Assembly: GCA_937874445.1 (NCBI GenBank)
Contig: CALNAL010000402.1
Location: 1 to 10,103, forward strand
DNA from: an uncultured Acetobacteraceae bacterium
GTDB taxonomy: Bacteria; Pseudomonadota; Alphaproteobacteria; Acetobacterales; Acetobacteraceae
Length of the DNA: 10,103 nucleotides
Reading direction: 5' to 3'
Of this stretch, positions 1-5,776 are shown piece after piece. The translations under genes and the position numbers were made by a program. The first letter of the stretch is position 1. Every line of letters begins with the position of its first letter. The notes under the pieces are model-generated. The model saw only the letters and a program-made list of their open reading frames with translations, ran no database searches and had not been told where the DNA came from.

Positions 1-1
1 G

Positions 2-280
2 TGCCCCGGCGCCGGCCGGGCCGAGGCCGCCCCCGCGGTGCTGGAGGCCGCGCTGGCGTGGTCGCACGCGCACGGCGTCCGGCGCTTCGGCCCGGTGACG
101 GAGGTGGCGCCGGGGCTGGTGCTGGTGGTGGAATACGTGCGCCTCGAGGCCTCGCGGCGCACCGCGGCGGGGCTGGTGCTGCGTGGGGCACGGGCGGTGG
201 CGCTGGGGCAGGCGGCCGATCCCCTGGAGGCTCTCGGGACGGTATCGCCGGTTGCCGGCGGCGTGGTATTTCACGAGTAA
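2..280 (+). CDS. 3' end of an unrecognised protein gene (partial)
   Basis: An open frame enters from the left edge and ends at TAA 278-280, giving 92 visible C-terminal residues. Nearly every third codon base is G or C, as in the sure genes of this window, so this frame is favoured over the overlapping ones. The visible part is rich in Ala, Gly and Val, has no clear membrane segment, and ends in VSPVAGGVVFHE. I recognise no family motif and assign no function. The gene lies 51 bases before the chemoreceptor on the same strand, and its AT-rich end could overlap that gene's promoter. The true start is outside the window. Confidence 0.6.
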   Translation, partial: CPGAGRAEAAPAVLEAALAWSHAHGVRRFGPVTEVAPGLVLVVEYVRLEASRRTAAGLVLRGARAVALGQAADPLEALGTVSPVAGGVVFHE

Positions 281-331
281 TTAAGGAAAATTTCTGATCG
301 TTACGGGCCATGCTGCGTTCAGGAGTCCGCC
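281..331 (+). promoter_or_regulatory. AT-rich leader and ribosome binding site of the chemoreceptor gene
   Basis: This 51-base gap starts with an AT-rich stretch (about 278-298), which stands out against the GC-rich surroundings and is the likely promoter area. I cannot point to a convincing -35/-10 pair. AGGAG at 321-325 lies six bases before ATG 332 and is a good ribosome binding site, which fixes the start of the downstream gene. Confidence 0.4.
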
Positions 332-2620
332 ATGGCATCCGTCCCCTATCGTCCCTCCCTGCGTGTTGCGATCGCCGCGGCGCTGGGGGCCGCCGCGGCG
401 CTGACCGGCGCCTGCGTGATGGCCGGGGCGGTGTGGCTGACCTCGGATCTGATCCACGATGCCTCCCGCCGCGAGCTGACCGGCCACTATGACGCTCTGA
501 TGGCGGCGGTGGGGGCCGAATCCCACCGAGCCGAGGCGATGGCGAGCCTGGTGGCGGGTCTGCCGCCGGTGGGGGAGGCGCTGCGGCAGGGCGACCGGGC
601 CGGGCTGCTGGCCCTGTTCGGCCCGGAATACCCGATGATGAAGGCGCGCGCCGGGGTGGAGCAGATGCAGTTCCACCTGCCACCGGCCACCTCGTTCCTG
701 CGCGTCAACCAGCCCGACAAGTTCGGCGACGACCTTTCCGCCTTCCGCCACACCGTGGTCGCGGCCAACACCGGCAGGCGGCCGGTGACGGGGCTGGAGA
801 ACGGCGTCACCGGACTCGGCATCCGCGGCGTGGTGCCGGTTTCGGTCGGGGAGCGGCCGGTGGGGTCGGTGGAATACGGGCTGTCCTTCCGCCCGCTGTT
901 CGATGCCTTCAAGCGCGATCGCCATGTGGACGTGATCCTTCACGTCAAGGGCGCGCAGGGCTTTTCCACCTATGCCGCCACCCGCGACGGGGCGGGGGCC
1001 TTCTCTGCGGCCGACTGGGAGAAGGCGCTCGACGGCACCCCGCTGGTGCGCGATGCCCGGCTCGGCGACAAGCCGGGAGCGGCCCTGCTGGGCGTGCTGC
1101 GCGACTACGCGGGCGCGCCGATCGGCAGCGTCGAGATCCTGATGGACAGTTCCGCGTATGTCGCGCGCCTCCATCGCGTCTTCCTGCTGACCCTGGGGAT
1201 GACCGTTCTGGCGGTGCTGCTGGCGGCGGGGCTCGGCGGGCTGCTGGCGCGGCGCATCAGCCGGCCGATTCTCACCACGACCGACCGCCTGGTGCATCTG
1301 GCACACGGGGAGATGGCGGACGGAGAGAACGCCGGGGCGGGAGGCTCCAGCCGCATCGCCGAGGTGGCGCGCATGGGGGAGGCGATGGCGCTGTTCCGGG
1401 CCTCCGCGATTGCCCGGCGCGACCTGGAGCGGCAGGGGGCGAGCGAGCGTGAGGCCGCCGAGGCCCGCCAGGCGGCGCTGCGCGGGATGGCCGATTCCAT
1501 CGAGGAGCGGACCCGCGAGGCCCTGGCGGAGGTGGCGCAGCGCACCACCGCGGTGGCCACGACGGCGGGCGAGATGAATACCTCGGCGCAGCGCTCGGGC
1601 GAGGCCGCCGAGCAGATGGCGGCCTCGGCCGGGATGGCGCTGGAGAATGCCGAAAGCGTGGCCGGCGCCGCCGAGCAGCTGTCCGCCGCGATCAACGAGA
1701 TTTCCGACCAGGCCAGCCGCTCGGCGAGCAAGGTGGCCGAGGCGGTGGAGGCCTCCGGGCGCACCCATGCCGCCATTGCCAGCCTCGACGGTCTGGTCGA
1801 GCAGATCGGCTCGGTGGCCGGCATGATCGCCGACATCGCCGGGCGCACCAACCTTCTCGCGCTGAATGCCACCATCGAGGCGGCGCGTGCCGGGGAGGCC
1901 GGGCGCGGCTTCGCGGTGGTGGCGGGCGAGGTGAAGAACCTGGCCGGCCAGACCGCGCGCTCCACCAAGGAGATCGGCCGCCGGCTGGGCGAGGTGCGGG
2001 CCGCCTCCGCCGATTCGGTGGCGGCGGTCGGCGCGATCGAAGGCACGGTCGGCGAGATTTCCTCCCTGACCGCGGCGATCGCCGCCGCCGTGGAGGAGCA
2101 GCGCGCCGCCACGGCCGAGATCGCCCGTACCATCAGCGAGACCGCCGCCTCCGCCCGCGAGATGCGCGCGCGCACCGAAACCGTGGTGCATGAGGTGCAG
2201 CAGACCAGCCACCGGGCGATGACCGTGGGCGATGAGGCGCGCGCCACCGCCGAGGCCACGGAGCGGCTGAGCGAATCGGTGGTGCGGGCCGTGCGCACCT
2301 CCTCGACGGAGGCCGATCGGCGTGCCTACCCGCGTGTGCCGGCGGAGCTTCCGGCCCGGCTGACCCTGGCCGGTCATGCGCCGGTCGCATTGACCACCCG
2401 CGACATTTTCCGGGGAGGGGCCCAGCTGGCCGGCGAGATCGCGGGGGTGGCGCGCGGAGACGTCGGGCAGATCGCGGTGGAGGGGCTGGGTCATCCCCTC
2501 AGGAGCGAGGTGCGGGGCAGCGACCACGGGCAGATCCATCTTTCTTTCGATCCGGAAGCCGCCGAGGAGGCCGGCATCGTGCCTCTGCTGGAGCAGGCGC
2601 GCGACCGCTCCGCCGCCTGA
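332..2620 (+). CDS. Methyl-accepting chemotaxis protein with double-Cache sensor and C-terminal PilZ domain
   Basis: This is a 762-residue transmembrane chemoreceptor that should signal to CheA/CheW. Domains in order: membrane segment about 12-37; periplasmic sensor about 40-275, with features typical of the dCache_3 family (SFLRVNQP at 121-128, GDDLS at 132-136, GLENGVTGLGIR at 154-165); second membrane segment about 283-306; HAMP about 307-362; MCP signalling coiled coil about 400-655. The conserved hairpin tip is complete (RTNLLALNATIEAARAGE 505-522, GRGFAVVAGEVKNLA 524-538). E448/Q449 and E588/E589 sit in contexts resembling methylation sites. No CheR-docking pentapeptide ends the protein. 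Instead residues about 662-745 resemble PilZ, a c-di-GMP-binding domain. Its RxxxR motif is intact (R664, R668), but the second motif reads DIFRGG (691-696), with Phe at the usual Ser. Chemoreceptors with a terminal PilZ domain are known, for example Azospirillum Tlp1. The ligand cannot be read from the sequence. The start is supported by AGGAG at 321-325. Confidence 0.95.
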   Translation: MASVPYRPSLRVAIAAALGAAAALTGACVMAGAVWLTSDLIHDASRRELTGHYDALMAAVGAESHRAEAMASLVAGLPPVGEALRQGDRAGLLALFGPEYPMMKARAGVEQMQFHLPPATSFLRVNQPDKFGDDLSAFRHTVVAANTGRRPVTGLENGVTGLGIRGVVPVSVGERPVGSVEYGLSFRPLFDAFKRDRHVDVILHVKGAQGFSTYAATRDGAGAFSAADWEKALDGTPLVRDARLGDKPGAALLGVLRDYAGAPIGSVEILMDSSAYVARLHRVFLLTLGMTVLAVLLAAGLGGLLARRISRPILTTTDRLVHLAHGEMADGENAGAGGSSRIAEVARMGEAMALFRASAIARRDLERQGASEREAAEARQAALRGMADSIEERTREALAEVAQRTTAVATTAGEMNTSAQRSGEAAEQMAASAGMALENAESVAGAAEQLSAAINEISDQASRSASKVAEAVEASGRTHAAIASLDGLVEQIGSVAGMIADIAGRTNLLALNATIEAARAGEAGRGFAVVAGEVKNLAGQTARSTKEIGRRLGEVRAASADSVAAVGAIEGTVGEISSLTAAIAAAVEEQRAATAEIARTISETAASAREMRARTETVVHEVQQTSHRAMTVGDEARATAEATERLSESVVRAVRTSSTEADRRAYPRVPAELPARLTLAGHAPVALTTRDIFRGGAQLAGEIAGVARGDVGQIAVEGLGHPLRSEVRGSDHGQIHLSFDPEAAEEAGIVPLLEQARDRSAA

Positions 2621-2689
2621 GCGGGGCCCCGCCGCGCCCCCCAACCTCGACCGGGCGTGCCGGCTGTGGCAGCTTGTCGCCCCTTCATC

Positions 2690-2697
2690 AAGGAGGG
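2690..2697 (+). promoter_or_regulatory. Strong ribosome binding site that sets the peptidase start
   Basis: AAGGAGGG lies just before ATG 2702. An in-frame ATG at 2657 would add 15 residues, but it lacks such a site, and the added residues would be read through this purine-rich element. The start at 2702 is therefore preferred. Confidence 0.75.
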
Positions 2698-2701
2698 GGA
2701 C

Positions 2702-4087
2702 ATGACGACTCGTGACGAGGCCGTAGCAGCGGCCCTGGCATTTTTTGACGGTGGCAAGTTCCGCGAGCGGCTGGCACGGCTGGTGGCCATCCCGTCCACG
2801 TCCCAGGAGCCCGGCCACGAGCACGACATGCGCCGCTACCTTGACGGCGCCCTGCGTCCCTGGCTGGAGGCGATGGGCTTCACGGTGGCGCTGCACGCCA
2901 ACCCGGTGGCGGAAGGCGGCCCGATCCTCACCGCCATGCGCATCGAGGACCCGGCCTTGCGGACGGTCATCACCTACGGCCACGCCGACACCGTGCGCGG
3001 CCTGGAGGACCTGTGGGAGAAGGGGCTCGACCCCTGGGTGCTCTCCGAGCGCGGCGACCGCTGGTATGGCCGCGGCACGGCCGACAACAAGGGCCAGCAC
3101 GCCATCAACCTGACGGCGCTGGAGCAGGTGATCGCGGCGCGGCAGGGCCAGCTGGGCTTCAACGTCAAGCTGGTGCTGGAATGCAGCGAGGAGACCGGCT
3201 CGCGGGGCCTGCGCGAGTTCGTCTTCGCCCATGCCGAGGAGCTTGCCGCCGACGTGCTGATCGCCTCCGATGGCCCTCGCGTGACTCCGGACCGGCCCAC
3301 CATCGCCACCGGCACGCGCGGGTCCTTCCGCTTCGACCTGGCGGTGCGGCTGCGTCCGGGCGGGGTGCATTCGGGCAACTGGGGCGGCATCATCGACGAT
3401 CCGGCGATCATTCTCGCCCATGCGCTGACGGCCGTCGTCGAGCGGCACGGGCGCATCCGGGTGCGCGAGTGGCTGCCGCGCCAGGCCATCGTGCCGGGCG
3501 AGGTGCGGGCGGTGCTGGCCGGCTGCGAGCCGCGCTCCGAGCCGGGGGCGGCCACCATCGACCCGGCCTGGGGCGAGCCAGGCCTGACCCTGGCCGAGAA
3601 GCTCTACGGCTGGACCAGCTTCATCGTGCTGGCGCTGGAGGCGGGGCGGCCGGAGAATCCGGTCAATGCCGTGGCCCCCTGGGCGCGCGCGGTCTGCCAG
3701 CTGCGCTACACCGTCGATGCCGACCCGGAGGCCTTTCTCCCCGGCCTGCGCGCCCGGCTCGACGACGCGGGCTTCCCCGAGGTGGCCATCGAGAATGTCG
3801 GCGGCGGCATGCCGGCGAGTCGCACCCCGCCGGACGGACCGTGGGTGGAGCGGATCAAGGCCTCGATGGAGCGCACGCTGAGCCGGCGGGTGCAGGTGAT
3901 CCCCAACGCCGCGGGCGGGCTGCCGGGCGACGTGTTCGTCGATGCGCTGGGGGTGCCGCTGGTGTGGATTCCCCACAGCTACAACGGCTGCAAGCAGCAC
4001 GGCCCCAACGAGCACCTGCTCAAGGGGCCGGCCCGCGAGGGGCTGGCGGCGTTCGCCGGCATCTGGTGGGACCTGGGGGAGGGATAA
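2702..4087 (+). CDS. M20-family metallopeptidase (dipeptidase-like)
   Basis: This is a 461-residue cytoplasmic hydrolase of the M20 (ArgE/DapE/ACY1/CPG2) family, which cleaves peptide or acyl-amino bonds with two zinc ions. All expected active-site positions are visible: H94 and D96 in YGHADTV, bridging D128 in GRGTADNKG, catalytic E163 and ligand E164 in ECSEETGS, D190 in ASDGPR, and H433 in KQHGPNEH near the C-terminus. The dimerisation domain lies between about 200 and 350 and holds HSGNWGG (223-229), whose His usually helps bind the substrate of the partner subunit. The length fits carnosinase-like dipeptidases. There is no signal peptide. It starts 81 bases after the chemoreceptor, so it may be co-transcribed or have its own promoter; no functional link to the receptor is evident. 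The substrate cannot be told: a dipeptidase is most likely, but a deacylase or carbamoyl-amino-acid hydrolase is possible. Confidence 0.93.
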   Translation: MTTRDEAVAAALAFFDGGKFRERLARLVAIPSTSQEPGHEHDMRRYLDGALRPWLEAMGFTVALHANPVAEGGPILTAMRIEDPALRTVITYGHADTVRGLEDLWEKGLDPWVLSERGDRWYGRGTADNKGQHAINLTALEQVIAARQGQLGFNVKLVLECSEETGSRGLREFVFAHAEELAADVLIASDGPRVTPDRPTIATGTRGSFRFDLAVRLRPGGVHSGNWGGIIDDPAIILAHALTAVVERHGRIRVREWLPRQAIVPGEVRAVLAGCEPRSEPGAATIDPAWGEPGLTLAEKLYGWTSFIVLALEAGRPENPVNAVAPWARAVCQLRYTVDADPEAFLPGLRARLDDAGFPEVAIENVGGGMPASRTPPDGPWVERIKASMERTLSRRVQVIPNAAGGLPGDVFVDALGVPLVWIPHSYNGCKQHGPNEHLLKGPAREGLAAFAGIWWDLGEG

Positions 4088-4141
4088 GGATCGCTTCCGC
4101 AGGTAATTTTTCAGGCTAGACGGTGGAGGCCCAAGACGTCA

Positions 4142-4175
4142 ACGCCGGCCGTTCCTTCTCGGGGGCGGCCGGCGT
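4142..4175 (+). terminator. GC-rich hairpin after the peptidase gene, possible terminator
   Basis: Perfect ten-base arms ACGCCGGCCG (4142-4151) and CGGCCGGCGT (4166-4175) enclose a 14-base loop, 54 bases after the peptidase stop. The position and stability suggest transcript 3'-end formation or protection. No T-run follows the stem, so it is not a textbook intrinsic terminator. It could act with Rho, or simply be part of the hairpin cluster that continues to 4353. Confidence 0.35.
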
Positions 4176-4232
4176 GGCGCCTCTGTCAAGTGATGTGGAG
4201 CCGGGGGCGCCGCTTGGCCGGACAAGGAAGGT

Positions 4233-4353
4233 GTTCTTCTTTCGAGAAAGAAGAACCAAGAAAGCTTCATTCGTTAAGCTCCGCGCCGGTGTCGGACGCG
4301 GAGCCAAATGGAGGAAAGTCCTTTTTGCTTCTTTTTCCTTCAGGAAAAAGAAG
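4233..4353. repeat. Symmetric three-hairpin intergenic repeat (REP/BIME- or MITE-like)
   Basis: Three inverted repeats lie in a row. The left one has 11-base arms GTTCTTCTTTC (4233-4243) and GAAAGAAGAAC (4246-4256). The middle one has arms GCTCCGCG (4278-4285) and CGCGGAGC (4297-4304), with a further CCG/CGG pairing inside. The right one has 12-base arms CTTCTTTTTCCT (4328-4339) and AGGAAAAAGAAG (4342-4353). The outer hairpins are degenerate inverted copies: each is followed, on opposite strands, by a related run (CAAGAAAGCTT against CAAAAAGGACTTT). The whole element is centred near 4292, inside the middle loop. It is lower in GC than its surroundings and lies between convergent genes, where such repeats often sit. 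I see no coding sequence in the rest of gap 4088-4392. I recall similar hairpins between genes of Acetobacteraceae, but copy number cannot be tested here. Confidence 0.7.
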
Positions 4354-4392
4354 GCCTTCCCTTGCCTTCCTGGGCCGGCGGCGGAGGTCCGT

Positions 4393-4656
4393 TCAGGCGG
4401 GGCGGCAGGTGAGGGCGGAGAGGTCGTGGATGTATTGGCGTGCCCGCACGGCGGCCTTTTCGGTGCGCGTATGCATATAGACGCAGCGGGTGAAGCCCTG
4501 GGCCTCGCGGGTCAGCGGCGGGACCACTTTGTAGGTGAGGTCGTGGCGCTCGGCCAGGTCGTGCTCGTGGAGGAGAAGCCTCTCGATGTCGGCCACCAGA
4601 CGGCTGACCAGGGCATCGTCTTTGGTGACCAGCCGGTAGGATTTAGCCTGTTCCAT
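4393..4656 (-). CDS. Small hypothetical protein, 87 residues
   Basis: The minus-strand frame runs from ATG (complement 4654-4656) to TGA (complement 4393-4395). Codons are mostly G/C-ending, as in neighbouring genes. The protein is charged and rich in Arg, His, Glu and Leu, with no membrane segment or signal peptide. The first half is a likely helix (VSRLVADIERLLLHEHDLAE, 17-36). Later comes a short strand-like stretch with aromatic residues (YKVVPP, 42-47; CVYMHTRTEKAAV, 58-70). There are two Cys residues (58 and 84) but no metal-binding pattern. I do not recognise the family. Upstream of the ATG there is only a weak GGGGCGA-type ribosome binding site. The gene follows serB on the same strand after 194 bases containing a hairpin, so separate transcription is likely. 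The alternative is a chance open frame, but the codon bias argues for a real gene. Confidence 0.6.
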   Translation of the reverse strand: MEQAKSYRLVTKDDALVSRLVADIERLLLHEHDLAERHDLTYKVVPPLTREAQGFTRCVYMHTRTEKAAVRARQYIHDLSALTCRPA

Positions 4657-4698
4657 GCCTGGATCGCCCCGTGACTCTGAATGCCTGTCGCAGCGTGA

Positions 4699-4730
4699 AA
4701 TCGGTTCCGGTCGGTCGGACCGGCCCGATT
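4699..4730. repeat. Nested hairpin in the gap between serB and the small gene
   Basis: Outer arms AATCGG (4699-4704) and CCGATT (4725-4730) enclose inner arms CCGGTC (4707-4712) and GACCGG (4718-4723) around a five-base loop, giving a 12-pair stem with a small TT/C internal loop. It lies 120 bases beyond the serB stop in the direction of transcription and about 40 bases before the small gene. It could end serB transcripts or structure the leader of the small gene. Only three T residues follow it on the minus strand, so an intrinsic terminator is unproven. I see nothing else clear in gap 4657-4850. Confidence 0.45.
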
Positions 4731-4850
4731 GCCAATGCCCTCGCGACAGAGACGGGCACCGACCGGGCTACTCTGGGTCGGCGCGGCACCCATGCGGAAC
4801 TGCGATCTCTGCGGGCCGAGCCTGCACACAAAGCAGACGACGGCCGGCGC

Positions 4851-5723
4851 TCAGGCGACGAATTCCTCCGCCCGGTAGCCCTGCGCGAACAGCAGCGCCC
4901 GCAGCCCGGCGTGGTTGACCCGTGCGGTGGCCGAGGCCGCCACCATCGGCTTGGCGTGGAAGGCGACCCCGAGTCCCGCCTCGAGGATCATCGGCAGGTC
5001 GTTGGCGCCGTCGCCCACCGCGAGGGTGGCGCTCATCCGCAGGCCGCGCCGGGCGGCCAGCTCGTGCAGTGCGGCGAGCTTGGCGTCCTTGCCCTGGATG
5101 GGCTCGCGCACCTCGCCGGTGAGCACGCGCCCGTCGTCGAGCAGCACGTTGGAGCGGTCGAGGTCGAAGCCCACCCGCGCCGCGACGGTGGAGGTAAAGA
5201 AGGAGAATCCGCCCGAGATCAGCGCGGTCAGGGCGTTGTGGGCGCGCATGGTGCGCACCAGCTCATGGGCCCCGTCGGTCAGCTCGATGGCGTCCACCGT
5301 CTCGCGCAGGGCCTCCAGCTTCAGTCCGCGCAGCATGCCGACGCGCTCGCGCACGGCGGCGGCGAAATCCAGCTCGCCGTTCATCGCCCGCGCGGTGATG
5401 GCGGCGATGCGGTCCTTCAGCCCGACATGGTCGGCCAGCTCGTCGAGGCTTTCGGTGGTGATGATGGTGCTGTCCATGTCGGCGAGCAGCAGGCCCTTGC
5501 GCCGGCCGCGGGCGGGGGTGGCGATGGCGTCCACCGGCGCGCCTTCCAGGGCGGCGTCCACCGCCACCGGGTCGGGGCATTCCAGGCAGGGGATGTCCAC
5601 CGCCTCGCCGGGGGAGAGCACCAGCGGTTCGCGCCCCTTTAGCGTCTCGCGCACACGCGCGATGATGGAGGGCGCGAGGGTTGTCGCGCGACGGTCGACG
5701 ACGAGAGTGAGGACGAAGCTCAT
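4851..5723 (-). CDS. serB: Phosphoserine phosphatase SerB
   Basis: This is a 290-residue HAD-superfamily enzyme that hydrolyses O-phospho-L-serine to serine, the last step of the phosphorylated serine pathway, in the cytoplasm. The four HAD motifs are present: DMDST (82-86, nucleophile D82 and acid/base D84), SGGFSFFT (170-177), K212 in GKDAKL, and GDGANDLPM (237-245) with the magnesium-binding D238 and D242. E91 and R127 fit the substrate-binding Glu and Arg of phosphoserine phosphatases. The cap domain lies between about 90 and 160. The first 75 residues form a short N-terminal domain, as usual in proteobacterial SerB, and the total length is normal. ATG at complement 5721-5723 is the best start, although its ribosome binding site is weak. 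The gene is divergent from miaA across 53 bases. Confidence 0.96.
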   Translation of the reverse strand: MSFVLTLVVDRRATTLAPSIIARVRETLKGREPLVLSPGEAVDIPCLECPDPVAVDAALEGAPVDAIATPARGRRKGLLLADMDSTIITTESLDELADHVGLKDRIAAITARAMNGELDFAAAVRERVGMLRGLKLEALRETVDAIELTDGAHELVRTMRAHNALTALISGGFSFFTSTVAARVGFDLDRSNVLLDDGRVLTGEVREPIQGKDAKLAALHELAARRGLRMSATLAVGDGANDLPMILEAGLGVAFHAKPMVAASATARVNHAGLRALLFAQGYRAEEFVA

Positions 5724-5776
5724 GATGCTGCCGATATGCCGGCCGCGGGGGATGCGCGCAAGCGGGGAGGGGCGGC
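5724..5776. promoter_or_regulatory. Divergent start region between serB and miaA
   Basis: These 53 bases must carry the 5' signals of both divergent genes, or promoters must lie inside the coding ends. On the plus strand the purine run GGGGAGGGG (5764-5772) gives miaA a good ribosome binding site six bases before its GTG start. No clear -35/-10 pair is visible for either direction. Confidence 0.4.

Noticed and set aside
2621..2632. Perfect palindrome GCGGGGCCCCGC right after the chemoreceptor stop.
   Set aside because: It has no loop and no T-run, so it cannot form a normal terminator hairpin; short GC palindromes are expected by chance at this base composition.
281..4015. A 3.7 kb open frame on the minus strand opposite the chemoreceptor and peptidase genes.
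   Set aside because: It spans two unrelated conserved genes, its product is Arg/His/Gly/Pro-rich without any domain, and such frames arise from GC-rich codon bias in which antisense stops are rare.
4105..4115. AATTTTTCAGG after the peptidase resembles AATTTTCAGA at the miaA end and the reverse of AAAATTTCTGA before the chemoreceptor.
   Set aside because: The shared core is short and A/T-only, the spacing to genes differs, and three matches of this kind do not exceed what AT-rich gaps give by chance.
4233..4353. The three-hairpin cluster as an insertion sequence or a small RNA gene.
   Set aside because: No transposase, no target-site duplication and no promoter or T-run can be seen; only a non-coding repeat is supported.
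4123..4674. A plus-strand open frame of 183 codons covering the hairpin cluster and the small minus-strand gene.
   Set aside because: It runs through inverted repeats and opposite a better frame, has no ribosome binding site or family motif, and its second half mirrors the codon bias of the minus-strand gene.
4671..5642. A plus-strand open frame opposite serB.
   Set aside because: serB has all its catalytic motifs; the opposite frame is Gly/His/Arg-rich without motifs.
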